From NCBI RefSeq assembly GCF_014779795.1, contig NZ_JACXZS010000002.1, forward strand, positions 62,001-126,000: a stretch of DNA of 64,000 nucleotides. Direction: 5' to 3'. Numbering within the stretch: position 1 is the first letter of the stretch; each line of letters starts with the position of its first letter. Made by a program: the position numbers and the translations under genes. Origin of the DNA: Microbacterium helvum. Lineage in GTDB: Bacteria > Actinomycetota > Actinomycetes > Actinomycetales > Microbacteriaceae. Positions 16,754 to 26,319 of the stretch are shown one piece after another. The notes beneath the pieces were generated by a model. That model did not search any database. It was given only the letters and a program-made list of their open reading frames with translations, and was not told the origin of the DNA.

Positions 16754-18154
16754 ATGACCTCTGAGCTCTCCCGACAGGAGGCTGTGCGTGAAGCCGCGGC
16801 CTCCGGCATCCCTTCCGCTCTCGCCGATCTCGGCGGACTCGTGCGGATCCCCTCGATCGCATTCCCCGGTTTCGACCCGTCACAGGTGCAGCGCAGCGCC
16901 GAGGCGGTCGCGGGACTCGTGCGCGAGACCGGGCTGTTCGAGACCGTCGAGATCCGCACGGCGGCGATCCCCGAGACGGGGGAGCAGGGCAACCCGGCCG
17001 TGCTGGCCACCCGCGCCGCGCGCAACGGGCGGCCGACCATCCTGCTCTACGCGCACCACGATGTGCAGCCGGTGGGCGACGAGGCGGTCTGGGACTCGCC
17101 GCCCTTCGAGCCGACGGTCCGCGACGGACGCCTGTACGGGCGCGGCGCGGCCGACGACAAGGCCGGCATCATGGCGCACATCGCCGCGCTGCGCGCGCTG
17201 AAAGAGGCTCTCGGCGCGGACTTCGACCTGGGCGTGGTGCTCTTCTTCGAGGGGGAGGAAGAGGCGGGCTCGCGCTCGTTCGCCCAGTTCCTCTCCGACA
17301 ACGCCGACGCCCTGCGTGCCGACGTCATCGTGGTCGCCGATTCCGGCAACTGGGACGACAGGACGCCCGCGCTCACGGTGTCGCTGCGCGGCAACACGCG
17401 CTTCACGCTGCGCGTGCGCACCCTCGAGCACGCCTCGCACTCCGGCATGTTCGGCGGCGCGGTGCCCGACGCCATGATGGCCACCGTCAAGCTGCTCTCG
17501 ACGCTGTGGGACGACGACGGCGCCGTGGCCGTCGCCGGAATGACCGAACGGGATGCCGTCACGCCCGAGTACACCGAAGAGACGCTGCGCGACGAGTCCG
17601 GACTGCCGGCGGGCGTCTCGCCCGCCGGCACGGGCACGATACTGAGCCGCATCTGGAACAAGCCGTCCATCACGGTGACCGGGATCGACGCGCCCAGCGT
17701 CGTCAACGCCTCGAACACGCTCAGCCCCGAGATCACCGTGGTCATCAGCGCACGCGTCGCGCCCGGGCAGACCGCTCGCGAGGCGTACGGCGCGATCGAG
17801 GCGCACCTGCGTGCGCACGCGCCGTTCGGGGCGCAGCTGGAGTTCACCGACCAGGACTACGGCAACCCCTTCCTGGTCGACACGTCGGGATGGGCTGTCG
17901 AGGCTGCGCGCGAAGCGCTGCACGAGGGCTACGGCGTCGAGCCGGTCGACATCGGCGTCGGGGGATCGATCCCGTTCATCGCGGATCTGGTGCGCGAGTT
18001 CCCCGGAGCCCAGATCCTCGTGACCGGCGTCGAGGACCCGCACGCGCGCGCGCACAGCCCCAACGAGTCGCTGCACCTGGAGACGTTCCGCAACGCGGTG
18101 CTGTCGGAGGCGCTGCTGCTGGAGAAGCTCGACGCGCGCGAGGCAGGTGCCTGA
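16754..18154 (+). CDS. M20 family dipeptidase
   Basis: Di-zinc metallopeptidase of 466 residues, probably cytosolic, hydrolysing dipeptides. Metal and catalytic motifs are present: LLYAHHDVQPVG, GRGAADDKAG, the general-base region EGEEEAGS, and the C-terminal EDPHARAHSPNESL. The insertion domain used for dimerisation is full length. No signal peptide. Substrate specificity cannot be read from sequence. Confidence 0.92.
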   Translation: MTSELSRQEAVREAAASGIPSALADLGGLVRIPSIAFPGFDPSQVQRSAEAVAGLVRETGLFETVEIRTAAIPETGEQGNPAVLATRAARNGRPTILLYAHHDVQPVGDEAVWDSPPFEPTVRDGRLYGRGAADDKAGIMAHIAALRALKEALGADFDLGVVLFFEGEEEAGSRSFAQFLSDNADALRADVIVVADSGNWDDRTPALTVSLRGNTRFTLRVRTLEHASHSGMFGGAVPDAMMATVKLLSTLWDDDGAVAVAGMTERDAVTPEYTEETLRDESGLPAGVSPAGTGTILSRIWNKPSITVTGIDAPSVVNASNTLSPEITVVISARVAPGQTAREAYGAIEAHLRAHAPFGAQLEFTDQDYGNPFLVDTSGWAVEAAREALHEGYGVEPVDIGVGGSIPFIADLVREFPGAQILVTGVEDPHARAHSPNESLHLETFRNAVLSEALLLEKLDAREAGA

Positions 18155-18189
18155 TCGGACGCATTCAGGCCGACCGGCGGCGGGCACGC

Positions 18190-18195
18190 GTAGAA
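18190..18195 (+). promoter_or_regulatory. -10 box (TAGAAT) of the Fe-S insertion gene
   Basis: TAGAAT lies 61 nt before the ATG at 18257. Unlike many neighbours this gene has a real leader and a strong GGAGGAG ribosome-binding site (18247-18253). Confidence 0.45.
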
Positions 18196-18256
18196 TCGAG
18201 GCATCCCGCCGCCGGCAGTGGATGAAGGATCCAGGCGGCCCGTCCGGAGGAGTGCC

Positions 18257-18622
18257 ATGACCGACACCGCACTGACGACCGAGCAGACCGCTCGCGACCA
18301 CGGCGTTCTGCTGACCGACGCCGCCGCGGGCAAGGTCAAGAACCTGCTGGAGCAGGAGGGCCGCGACGACCTGCGTCTGCGCGTCGCCGTCCAGCCCGGC
18401 GGCTGCAGCGGCCTGATCTACCAGCTGTACTTCGACGAGCGCTATCTCGACGGCGACAAGACGGTGGACTTCGACGGCGTCGAGGTGATCGTCGACGACA
18501 TGAGCGTTCCGTACCTCGACGGCGCGACGATCGACTTCAAGGACACCATCTCCGAGCAGGGTTTCACGATCGACAACCCCAACGCCGCCGGCTCGTGCGC
18601 CTGCGGCGACAGCTTCCACTGA
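18257..18622 (+). CDS. erpA: A-type iron-sulfur cluster insertion protein (ErpA/SufA-like)
   Basis: Carrier that inserts Fe-S clusters into target enzymes. The 121-residue product has the three conserved cluster-ligand cysteines: C50 in QPGGCSGL and C114 and C116 in the C-terminal SCACGDSF. Start chosen for GGAGGAG at 18247-18253. It lies immediately upstream of the respiratory gene block, whose Rieske protein QcrA needs a 2Fe-2S cluster, although a strong terminator separates the two transcripts. Confidence 0.93.
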   Translation: MTDTALTTEQTARDHGVLLTDAAAGKVKNLLEQEGRDDLRLRVAVQPGGCSGLIYQLYFDERYLDGDKTVDFDGVEVIVDDMSVPYLDGATIDFKDTISEQGFTIDNPNAAGSCACGDSFH

Positions 18623-18646
18623 TCAGCCGGCGATCCGAATCTTTTG

Positions 18647-18690
18647 CGGCGGGTCCGAGCGCTCCGAATGGCGCTCGGGCCCGCCGTTTT
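18647..18690 (+). terminator. Rho-independent terminator after erpA
   Basis: Arms 18647-18661 and 18672-18686 pair over 15 bp with one wobble and a 10-nt loop, followed directly by TTTT. This is the most classical terminator in the window. Confidence 0.8.
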
Positions 18691-18749
18691 CGCGCCCGCC
18701 GACACGATTCAACCTGGGCGGATGGCCTGAATCCCCTGGACGCTTGCCC

Positions 18750-18755
18750 TAGACT
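18750..18755 (+). promoter_or_regulatory. -10 box (TAGACT) of the ctaCDF operon
   Basis: TAGACT gives a leader of about 30 nt before the ctaC GTG, which carries GGAAAGG (18778-18784). Confidence 0.45.
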
Positions 18756-18790
18756 GGCGGGAGTCCTGTTCGTGATCGGAAAGGTGCACC

Positions 18791-19696
18791 GTGCCTTCGA
18801 AACGCCGTATCCGCTGGGCCGTTCTCCCCATCGGGGTCGCGACGGCTGCAGTCCTCGCCGGATGCACCCCCACCGAGCTGCACGGCTTCCTCCCCGGGTT
18901 CACCGAAGACGGCCAGGCGGCCACCAACCACACCGACATGGTCGCCGGGCTGTGGGTCAACTCGTGGATCGTCCTGCTGATCGTCGGCGTCATCACCTGG
19001 GGTCTCATGGGCTGGGCGGCGATCGCGTACCGCCGCCGCAAGGGACAGACCGGTCTTCCCGTGCAGCTGCGGTACAACATGCCGATCGAGATCTTCTACA
19101 CGATCGTCCCGCTGATCCTCGTGATCGGGTTCTTCGCCTTCACGGCACGCGACCAGACGATCCTCGAGACGCAGTACACCGATGACCAGGCGGACGTCCA
19201 GATCACCGCGATCGGCAAGCAGTGGGCGTGGGACTTCCAGTACACCGGCGACACCGACGACGAGACCGTCTGGTCGATGGGCGTGCAGGCGCAGACCGAT
19301 GCCAAGGGCGACATCGTCAACGAGCTGCCCACCCTGTACCTGCCGGTCGACAAGAAGGTGAAGATCACGCTCACCTCGCGCGACGTCATCCACTCCTTCT
19401 GGATCATCGACTTCCTCTACAAGAAGGACATGTACATCGGGAAGGACAACTTCTGGTCCTTCACCCCGACCCGCGAGGGCACCTATGCCGGCAAGTGCGC
19501 CGAGCTCTGCGGCGACTACCACTCGATGATGCTGTTCAACGTCAAGGTCGTGAGCGACGCCGAGTACGAGGAGTACCTCGACTCGCTGCGCGACGCCGGC
19601 CAGACGGGCGACATCAACGACGCTTACGACCGACTGCAGAACCTCCCGGGTACGGGCGGATCCGTGAATGAGAACGTGGAAGAGGTGGACCACTGA
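18791..19696 (+). CDS. ctaC: cytochrome c oxidase subunit II
   Basis: Membrane-anchored CuA subunit of the aa3 oxidase, 301 residues. A lipoprotein signal peptide ends in LAGC, so the mature protein is probably lipidated after cleavage by LspA. Two transmembrane helices ([16 protein letters not shown] and [15 protein letters not shown]) are followed by the cupredoxin domain with HSFWIIDF and the CuA site [12 protein letters not shown]. First gene of ctaC-ctaD-ctaF; its stop overlaps the ctaD start (TGATG). Confidence 0.97.
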   Translation: MPSKRRIRWAVLPIGVATAAVLAGCTPTELHGFLPGFTEDGQAATNHTDMVAGLWVNSWIVLLIVGVITWGLMGWAAIAYRRRKGQTGLPVQLRYNMPIEIFYTIVPLILVIGFFAFTARDQTILETQYTDDQADVQITAIGKQWAWDFQYTGDTDDETVWSMGVQAQTDAKGDIVNELPTLYLPVDKKVKITLTSRDVIHSFWIIDFLYKKDMYIGKDNFWSFTPTREGTYAGKCAELCGDYHSMMLFNVKVVSDAEYEEYLDSLRDAGQTGDINDAYDRLQNLPGTGGSVNENVEEVDH

Positions 19697-21423
19697 TGGC
19701 GACGACGCTCCCTCTCCAGGAGACGTCCCAGGGGCGTCCGACGACCCTGCCGCCGCGGCAGGCGGCCCTGCTCAGCGCAACGCGCGTCGAGCAGAAGGGC
19801 AACATCATCGTCAAGTGGATCACCTCCACCGACCACAAGACGATCGGCTACATGTACCTGATCGCGTCCGTGATCTTCTTCCTCCTCGGGGGAGTCATGG
19901 CGCTGATCATCCGTGCCGAGCTTTTCGAGCCCGGCATGCAGATCGTGCCGACTAAAGAGCAGTACAACCAGCTCTTCACGATGCACGGCACGATCATGCT
20001 GCTCATGTTCGCGACCCCGCTGTTCGCCGGCTTCGCGAACGCGATCCTGCCGCTGCAGATCGGTGCGCCTGACGTCGCGTTCCCGCGTCTGAACGCCTTT
20101 GCGTTCTGGCTGTTCCTGTTCGGCTCGACCATCGCCGTCGCCGGCTTCCTCACGCCGCAGGGCGCGGCCGCGTTCGGCTGGTTCGCCTATCAGCCTCTCG
20201 CGAACGCCTCGTTCTCGCCTGGCGCGGGCGGCAACCTGTGGATGCTCGGCCTCGGCATGAGCGGTTTCGGCACGATCCTCGGTGCGGTGAACTTCATCAC
20301 GACGATCATCACGATGCGTGCCCCAGGCATGACCATGTGGCGCATGCCGATCTTCTCGTGGAACACGCTGATCACCAGCATCCTGATCCTGATGGCGTTC
20401 CCGGTGCTCGCCGCGGCCATCCTCGCTGCTGCCGCCGACCGCGTGCTCGGCGCCCACATCTACGATCCGGCCAACGGCGGTGTCCTGCTGTGGCAGCACC
20501 TGTTCTGGTTCTTCGGCCACCCCGAGGTGTACATCATCGCGCTGCCGTTCTTCGGCATCGTCTCGGAGATCTTCCCGGTCTTCAGCCGCAAGCCGATCTT
20601 CGGCTACAAGACGCTCGTCTACGCGACGATCGCGATCGCGGCCCTGTCGGTCGCGGTGTGGGCGCACCACATGTACGTCACCGGCGCGGTGCTGCTGCCG
20701 TTCTTCGCGCTGATGACGATGCTCATCGCGGTGCCGACGGGCGTGAAGATCTTCAACTGGATCGGCACGCTCTGGCGAGGCTCGGTCACGTTCGAGACGC
20801 CCATGGTGTTCGCGCTCGGCTTCCTGGTGTCGTTCGTCTTCGGTGGTCTCACCGGTGTCATCCTCGCCTCGCCGCCGCTGGACTTCGCGCTGTCGGACTC
20901 GTACTTCGTCGTCGCGCACTTCCACTACGTAGTGTTCGGAACCGTCGTCTTCGCGATGTTCGCGGGCTTCTACTTCTGGTGGCCCAAGTGGACCGGTCGC
21001 ATGCTCAACGAGCGTCTCGGCTACGTGCACTTCTGGATGCTGTTCATCGGCTTCCACATGACGTTCCTCATCCAGCACTGGCTCGGTGTGGACGGCATGG
21101 TCCGCCGTTACGCCGACTACTCGGCCGCAGATGGCTGGACGTGGCAGAACCAGGTCTCGACGATCGGCGCCTTCATCCTGGGCGCGTCCATGATCCCGTT
21201 CCTGTTCAACGTGTGGATCACGGCCCGCAAGGCGCCCAAGGTCACCGTCAACGACCCGTGGGGCTACGGCGCGTCGCTCGAGTGGGCGACGTCCTGCCCG
21301 CCGCCGCGACACAACTTCACGTCGATCCCGCGCATCCGCAGCGAGCGGCCCGCGTTCGACCTGAACCACCCGGAGGCGGCCGAGTCGCCGGTCCTCGTCG
21401 GCGCCGAGGGAGAGGCCAAGTAA
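19696..21423 (+). CDS. ctaD: cytochrome c oxidase subunit I
   Basis: Catalytic 12-helix subunit of the aa3 terminal oxidase, 575 residues, carrying heme a and the heme a3-CuB site. Conserved elements include the low-spin heme ligand region [23 protein letters not shown] with the cross-linked His-Tyr pair, [10 protein letters not shown] for CuB, and [12 protein letters not shown] for the heme ligands. It reduces oxygen with electrons from the bc1 complex and pumps protons. Overlaps ctaC by one base. Confidence 0.98.
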   Translation: MATTLPLQETSQGRPTTLPPRQAALLSATRVEQKGNIIVKWITSTDHKTIGYMYLIASVIFFLLGGVMALIIRAELFEPGMQIVPTKEQYNQLFTMHGTIMLLMFATPLFAGFANAILPLQIGAPDVAFPRLNAFAFWLFLFGSTIAVAGFLTPQGAAAFGWFAYQPLANASFSPGAGGNLWMLGLGMSGFGTILGAVNFITTIITMRAPGMTMWRMPIFSWNTLITSILILMAFPVLAAAILAAAADRVLGAHIYDPANGGVLLWQHLFWFFGHPEVYIIALPFFGIVSEIFPVFSRKPIFGYKTLVYATIAIAALSVAVWAHHMYVTGAVLLPFFALMTMLIAVPTGVKIFNWIGTLWRGSVTFETPMVFALGFLVSFVFGGLTGVILASPPLDFALSDSYFVVAHFHYVVFGTVVFAMFAGFYFWWPKWTGRMLNERLGYVHFWMLFIGFHMTFLIQHWLGVDGMVRRYADYSAADGWTWQNQVSTIGAFILGASMIPFLFNVWITARKAPKVTVNDPWGYGASLEWATSCPPPRHNFTSIPRIRSERPAFDLNHPEAAESPVLVGAEGEAK

Positions 21424-21858
21424 GTGCGCACCAACACCGGACTCTGGTGGCTCCTGTCGGGCTTCTTCTTCGTCGTCTTCGTGACGTACGTGGCGTGGAA
21501 CATCCTCGCCCACGACCAGGGCGAGTGGTACCACCGCATCGAATGGGTGGGCAGCGTCGCGCTGCTGTTCTCGGCCCTGATGGGCGCGCTGATCGCCTTC
21601 TACGTCGGCCGCGTGCACAAGGCGCAGGGCGGCGAGCTGCCTGAGGACATCCTGACGTCCGACATCGACGACGGTGACCCCGAGCTCGGAGAGTTCAGCC
21701 CCTGGTCGTGGTGGCCCATCGTCCTCGCGTTCTCGGCGGCGCTGGGCATGATCGGCCTCGCCGTCGGTGCCTGGCTCATGCCCATCGGCATCGGCGTCTT
21801 CGTGATCGCGATCGTCGGCTGGGTGTACGAGTACTACCGCGGCTACTTCGCCCGCTGA
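21424..21858 (+). CDS. ctaF: cytochrome c oxidase subunit IV, actinobacterial
   Basis: 144-residue four-helix membrane subunit specific to actinobacterial aa3 oxidases, stabilising the bc1-aa3 supercomplex. Segments LWWLLSGFFFVVFVTYVAW, VALLFSALMGALIAFYVG and two C-terminal helices are evident, with the family-typical WWPIVLAFSAALGMIGLA and a final YEYYRGYFAR. GTG start immediately follows the ctaD stop codon. Confidence 0.93.
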   Translation: MRTNTGLWWLLSGFFFVVFVTYVAWNILAHDQGEWYHRIEWVGSVALLFSALMGALIAFYVGRVHKAQGGELPEDILTSDIDDGDPELGEFSPWSWWPIVLAFSAALGMIGLAVGAWLMPIGIGVFVIAIVGWVYEYYRGYFAR

Positions 21859-21893
21859 TCGGCCTGCAGCCGAGCTTCATGGCCTTCCGCCGC

Positions 21894-21934
21894 ACGAGCG
21901 CGGGGACCCGTCTGTGACGGGGCCTCGCGCTCGT
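21894..21934 (+). other. 18-bp hairpin with the PP2C start codon in its loop
   Basis: Arms 21894-21911 and 21917-21934 pair at 17 of 18 positions (one G-T wobble, one A-G mismatch). The 5-nt loop CTGTG contains the GTG start codon (21914-21916) of the phosphatase gene. The structure could end ctaCDF transcripts, hide or present the start codon, or both. Confidence 0.6.
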
Positions 21935-22735
21935 CTGCGTGCGGCCGCGCACTCCGACGTCGGCCCGCACCGTTCGATCAATCAGGATGCCGCCTTCACG
22001 GCTCCGTGGGGCGCCGCTGTGGCCGATGGGGTCGGGGGCGGCCCCGCCGGCGATCTCGCCGCTGCCGCGCTCGTCCACCGGATCGCCGCAGGCCGACCCG
22101 ATGGCCTCGAGGCCGCGCAGCTGCAGACGGTCGTGCGCCTGGCGAACTGGGATCTGCGTGCGCATGTCGAGCGCGACCAGACGCTGAGCGGCATGGCGAC
22201 GACGTTCACCGGTCTGTTCGCCTCCGCCGACGGTGACCTGCTCCTCGCCCACACCGGGGATTCGCGCGCGTACCGTCTGCGTGAGGGCGTTCTCGAGCAG
22301 CGCAGTCGTGACGACTCGCTCGTCCAGGCGCTCGTAGACCAGGGAGTCGTGACGATCGAGGATGCCGCCACGCACCCGCGTCGGAACGTCATCACGGCCT
22401 CGCTGAGCGGCGCGGACCGCGATGCCGCGAGCGTCACGGTCCAGAAGGCGGTCGCCGGCGATCGCTGGCTGCTGTGCAGTGACGGGCTCACCGACTACGT
22501 GCCGGTCGACGAGATCCGCGTGCGGCTGAGAGAGCACTCCGATCCTGCGGCCGCTGCTGCGGCATGCGTGGCGCTCGCGCTCGAGGCGGGAACTCGAGAC
22601 AACGTCACCGCGGTCGTGTGCGACGTGATCGCAGACCACCTCGTCGCAGACACCGCGTCCGGCGGCGGACGCCCGCAGGCGTCGTTCTACGGCGCCGCCG
22701 CCGAACGATTCATGGAGGAGCTGGACTCCGCCTGA
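21914..22735 (+). CDS. PP2C-family serine/threonine protein phosphatase
   Basis: Metal-dependent phosphatase of 273 residues, cytosolic, no membrane anchor. The PP2C motifs are complete: SINQDAAF (motif 1), VADGVGG with the metal Asp-Gly, HTGDSRAYRLR, LLCSDGLTDYV and TRDNVTAVV with the last metal Asp. Substrate unknown; it may oppose Ser/Thr kinases encoded elsewhere. The GTG start has no Shine-Dalgarno sequence and sits in a hairpin loop, so initiation may be regulated or the start misassigned. Located between the two respiratory operons. Confidence 0.88.
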   Translation: MTGPRARLRAAAHSDVGPHRSINQDAAFTAPWGAAVADGVGGGPAGDLAAAALVHRIAAGRPDGLEAAQLQTVVRLANWDLRAHVERDQTLSGMATTFTGLFASADGDLLLAHTGDSRAYRLREGVLEQRSRDDSLVQALVDQGVVTIEDAATHPRRNVITASLSGADRDAASVTVQKAVAGDRWLLCSDGLTDYVPVDEIRVRLREHSDPAAAAAACVALALEAGTRDNVTAVVCDVIADHLVADTASGGGRPQASFYGAAAERFMEELDSA

Positions 22736-22754
22736 TGGTGCGCGTCGTGGGCGC

Positions 22755-23174
22755 TCAGCCTGCGACAGGAGTGCGTACGACCATGACCTGGGCGTCGAAG
22801 ACCCGGGGGAGTGCGCCCTCGTCGTTCTCGGTCGGCTGGCCCTCACGAACCCAGTACTCGTAGCCACCGATCATCTCGCGCACCGAGTACCCCAGCTTGG
22901 CGAACTCGACAGCGCCCTTCGCGCCGGCGTTGCATCCCGGGCTCCAGCAGTACACGACGACCGGCGTGCCGGCCGGGATCTCGCGGGGAGCGCGCTCGGC
23001 GATGTCGCGGTAGGGGATGTGCACGGCCCCTGACACACGGCCCTGAGCCCACGCCTCGTCGCCGCGCACGTCGACGAGGACGAAGCTCTCGCCGGCCTTC
23101 TGAGCGGCGTACACGTCCGAGGCGTCGGTTTCGAGGGCGAGCTTGGTGGAGAAGTACGTGAGTGCGTCGATCAT
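22755..23174 (-). CDS. rhodanese-like domain protein
   Basis: Single-domain rhodanese of 139 residues, a candidate sulfur carrier or sulfurtransferase. The fold is seen as VLVDVRGDEAWAQGRVSGAVHIPYRDI, and the active-site loop reads YCWSPGCNAGAK with two cysteines; the second is at the catalytic position. The C-terminal tail after WVREGQP is shortish and variable. Start at 23174 is supported by a TACGGT -10 box ending exactly six bases upstream. Convergent with the PP2C gene. Confidence 0.88.
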   Translation of the reverse strand: MIDALTYFSTKLALETDASDVYAAQKAGESFVLVDVRGDEAWAQGRVSGAVHIPYRDIAERAPREIPAGTPVVVYCWSPGCNAGAKGAVEFAKLGYSVREMIGGYEYWVREGQPTENDEGALPRVFDAQVMVVRTPVAG

Positions 23175-23180
23175 GGATCC

Positions 23181-23186
23181 ACCGTA
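23181..23186 (-). promoter_or_regulatory. -10 box (TACGGT) of the rhodanese gene
   Basis: On the minus strand TACGGT is followed by GGATCC and then the ATG, a six-base gap implying a leaderless transcript. Confidence 0.45.
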
Positions 23187-23285
23187 TGTCCGACGCCGCG
23201 GTGGACCTGTCTTCGGTGATGACAGAGACCGCCGGAATCCTGCCGAATCGGGGGAGCGGCCGCGGCGGTGCGTTCCGCGCCGCAA

Positions 23286-23334
23286 CGACGGATGCCTCGG
23301 CACGATCCGGAAGATCGTGCCGAGGCATCCGTCG
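23286..23334 (-). terminator. perfect 22-bp hairpin ending the qcr operon
   Basis: Arms 23286-23307 and 23313-23334 are perfectly complementary over 22 bp with a 5-nt loop (CGGAA), beginning 16 nt after the qcrB stop. The stem contains GGATGCC (23290-23296) and its inverse GGCATCC (23324-23330). Only a short TTG follows instead of a U-tract. Confidence 0.75.
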
Positions 23335-23349
23335 GCGAAGGAATCGACC

Positions 23350-25203
23350 CTACTGGTCGGACTCCTTCTCGCGGTTCTTCGGAGCCTTCGTGCCCGGCTC
23401 GGGCTCGGGGACGATGACGTTCGAGGGGCGGACGGCCGTCTCGGAGTTGTGTCCGTCGTCGATCGGCTTGTGCGGGGCATCGGGGACGCCGGCGCGCTCG
23501 TGCGCTCCCTGCAGCTCGAGATCCTCTTCGGCGGCCATGTGATCGAGGTCGTGGTGCTGGTGCGCCAGCGCCGCGTCGAGCTCGCCCTGCGTGACCGGGG
23601 TGAGGCGGTCCTCGAAGAACCACCGCGAGATGGAGGCGCGGAAGTTCTGGTGCCACGGGATGCGGCCCTTGGCGTTCGGACGCACCACAAGCGGCTCGTA
23701 CGTGTCGAAGTCCGCGAGCTTGAAGCGCTCGTACTCGTCGACCGGCTGGTGCACCTCGATGAACTCGCCGCCCGGGAGACGCACGATGCGACCCGACTCG
23801 TAGCCGTGCAGAGCGATCTCACGGTCCTTCTTCTGCAGCGCGATGCAGATGCGCTTCGTGACGAAGTAGGCGACGATCGGCCCGAGGATCAGCAGTGCCT
23901 GCAGCGTGTGGATGACGCCTTCCATCGTGAGCCAGAAGTGGGTCGCGATGATGTCGGACGAGGCAGCCGCCCACATGACGGCGTACATCGTGACGCCCGC
24001 GGCGCCGATCGCGGTGCGCGTGGCCGCGTTGCGCGGACGCTGAGCGATGTGGTGCTCGCGCTTGTCGCCGGTGACCCACGCCTCGATGAAGGGGTAGATC
24101 AGAACCAGGATGATGAAGATGCCGATGACGCCGAGCGGCACGAGGATGTTGAACGACCACGTGCGGTTCAGGAACACGACCTCCCACCCCGGCGGGATGA
24201 GACGCAGCATGCCGTCGGCGAAGCCGATGTACCAGTCGGGCTGCGTACCGGCCGACACGGGGGACGGGTCGTACGGGCCGTAGTTCCAGATCGGGTTGAT
24301 CGTGAAGAGCGAGGCGATGAGCACGATCACGCCGAACGTGATGAACAGGAAGCCGCCCATCTTCGACATGTAGACCGGCATCATCGGGTAGCCCACGACG
24401 ACGCTGTTGGTGCGTCCGGCGCCCGCGAACTGCGTGTGCTTGTTGATCACCATCAGCATGAGGTGGACGACGAGCAGACCGACGAGGATCGCCGGCAGCA
24501 GCAGGATGTGCAGCGTGTAGAGGCGGCCGACGATCGCGGTGCCGGGGAACTCGCCGCCGAACAGCAGGAACGAGGTCCAGGTGCCGATCAGCGGAATGCC
24601 CTTGACCATGCCGTCGATGATGCGCAGGCCGTTGCCCGAGAGGACGTCGTCCGGGAGCGAGTAGCCGGTGAAGCCCTCGGCCATCGCGAGGATGAAGAGG
24701 ATGAAGCCGATCACCCAGTTGAGCTCGCGCGGCTTGCGGAACGCACCGGTGAAGAACACGCGGAGCATGTGCACGCCGATGCCGGCGACGAAGACGAGCG
24801 CGGCCCAGTGGTGCATCTGACGGACGAGAAGACCGCCGCGGATGTCGAACGAGATGTTGAGCGTCGACGACATGGCCGCCGACATCTCGATTCCCCGCAT
24901 CGGCAGGAACGCGCCGTTGTAGTGGGTCTCGACCATCGACGCCTGGAAGAAGAACGTGAGGAATGTTCCCGACAGCAGGACGACGACGAAGGCCCACAGG
25001 GCGATCTCGCCCAGCATGAACGACCAGTGGTCGGGGAAGATCTTGCGGCCGAGCTCCTTGACGAAGCCGGAAAGGCTCGTGCGCTCGTCGATGTAGTTCG
25101 CGGTGGCGCCGATGAAGCGGCCGCCGAGGGGCTTGTCGCGCCCGGTCGTCGACGCGGGTGCCACGGGAGCCTCAGGCTGCTCGGTGACGGTTGCGGTACT
25201 CAA
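23350..25203 (-). CDS. qcrB: cytochrome bc1 complex cytochrome b subunit
   Basis: Di-heme b subunit that oxidises menaquinol, 617 residues with about nine transmembrane helices. Core motifs include SGTFLTFFFQ, HHWAALVFVAGIGVHMLRVF with heme ligands and GYSLPDD. A C-terminal extension of roughly 130-200 residues (HQNFRASISRWFFEDRL, HHDLDHMAAEE) is typical of actinobacterial QcrB, the target of several antimycobacterial drugs. It starts at TTG overlapping the qcrA stop (TTGA) and is the last gene of ctaE-qcrCAB. Confidence 0.97.
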   Translation of the reverse strand: MSTATVTEQPEAPVAPASTTGRDKPLGGRFIGATANYIDERTSLSGFVKELGRKIFPDHWSFMLGEIALWAFVVVLLSGTFLTFFFQASMVETHYNGAFLPMRGIEMSAAMSSTLNISFDIRGGLLVRQMHHWAALVFVAGIGVHMLRVFFTGAFRKPRELNWVIGFILFILAMAEGFTGYSLPDDVLSGNGLRIIDGMVKGIPLIGTWTSFLLFGGEFPGTAIVGRLYTLHILLLPAILVGLLVVHLMLMVINKHTQFAGAGRTNSVVVGYPMMPVYMSKMGGFLFITFGVIVLIASLFTINPIWNYGPYDPSPVSAGTQPDWYIGFADGMLRLIPPGWEVVFLNRTWSFNILVPLGVIGIFIILVLIYPFIEAWVTGDKREHHIAQRPRNAATRTAIGAAGVTMYAVMWAAASSDIIATHFWLTMEGVIHTLQALLILGPIVAYFVTKRICIALQKKDREIALHGYESGRIVRLPGGEFIEVHQPVDEYERFKLADFDTYEPLVVRPNAKGRIPWHQNFRASISRWFFEDRLTPVTQGELDAALAHQHHDLDHMAAEEDLELQGAHERAGVPDAPHKPIDDGHNSETAVRPSNVIVPEPEPGTKAPKNREKESDQ

Positions 25204-26279
25204 TGACGCTCCCAGAAGCTCGGGCCGACGGGTTCGGTGAAGTCGCTGCGCGCGACGAGGTAGCCCTCATCGTCGACGGTGATCGGCAGCTGCGGCAGCG
25301 GGCGGGCCGCCGGGCCGAAGATGACCTTGGCGTGGTCGGTGACGTCGAACTGCGACTGGTGGCACGGGCACAGCAGGTGATGGGTCTGCTGCTCGTACAG
25401 GGCGACGGGGCAGCCGACGTGCGTGCACACCTTGGAGTACGCGACGATGCCGTTGTACGACCACTCCTTGCGGTCCTCGCTCTCGACGAGCTGCTCGGGC
25501 AGCAGGCGGACCAGGAGGACGAGGGCCTTCGCCTTCTCTTCGAGGTAGCCGTCGCTGTGCGAGACGTCCGCGAGGGCCTCGGGGATGACGTGGACGGCCG
25601 AGCCGAGGGTGAGGTCCGAAGCCTTGATCGGCTCGCCCGACGGGTCGTGCGCGAGGCGCATGCCCTTCTTCCACATCGTGTGCTCGAGGAGGTACACCGG
25701 GTCGCCCGCGTGCGGGTTCTCGGGGGAGTTGAAGGGCGCGAGACCGCGGAACAGCACGACGCCGGGGACCACCGAGGCCACGAGGGCGGCGATGAGCGAG
25801 TTGCGGATCATGACGCGGCGCCCGAAGCCGGACTCCTCGTTCGCGTCGGCGAACGCCTTGATCGCGGCCTCACGCGTCGTGTCGCGGCCACGCGTCGCGT
25901 GACGCGGCTCCACGAACTCCTTGTCGGACATGACGGCCTTGGACCAGTGGATGGCACCGATGCCGATGGCCAGCAGCGCGAGCGCGATGCCGAGTCCGAT
26001 GAAGAGGTTGTTGTGGCGGATGTCGATGATCCGTCCGCTCTCGATCGGGAAGAGCATGTAGGCGGCGACCGCCCAGATGCTGCCCGCGATCGAGAGGTAG
26101 AAGAGCGTGTAGACCGTGCGGACGGCCCGCTGCATGGCGGCCGGGTCCTTGTCGGTGACCCGCTCACGGTGCGGCGGGAGACCGGGATTGGTCACCGGGT
26201 CGCTGACCGCTACGGCGAGCCCGGGGGAGGGCTTCCAGGAAGCCCTCTCGTGCTCTAGCGGGTCGTCCTCGTGGGCCAT
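25200..26279 (-). CDS. qcrA: ubiquinol-cytochrome c reductase Rieske iron-sulfur subunit
   Basis: Rieske 2Fe-2S protein of the bc1 complex, 359 residues. Three transmembrane segments (YTLFYLSIAGSIWAVAAYML, LFIGLGIALALLAIGIG, SLIAALVASVVPGVVLF) are the actinobacterial pattern, against one in most bacteria. The C-terminal Rieske domain has CTHVGC and CPCHQSQFD supplying two Cys and two His ligands. Sits between qcrC and qcrB, overlapping qcrB by 4 nt. Confidence 0.97.
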   Translation of the reverse strand: MAHEDDPLEHERASWKPSPGLAVAVSDPVTNPGLPPHRERVTDKDPAAMQRAVRTVYTLFYLSIAGSIWAVAAYMLFPIESGRIIDIRHNNLFIGLGIALALLAIGIGAIHWSKAVMSDKEFVEPRHATRGRDTTREAAIKAFADANEESGFGRRVMIRNSLIAALVASVVPGVVLFRGLAPFNSPENPHAGDPVYLLEHTMWKKGMRLAHDPSGEPIKASDLTLGSAVHVIPEALADVSHSDGYLEEKAKALVLLVRLLPEQLVESEDRKEWSYNGIVAYSKVCTHVGCPVALYEQQTHHLLCPCHQSQFDVTDHAKVIFGPAARPLPQLPITVDDEGYLVARSDFTEPVGPSFWERH

Positions 26280-26319
26280 GCTGCTCCTCAGTCGGTAATG
26301 CGTCTAGATGAAACGTCGA

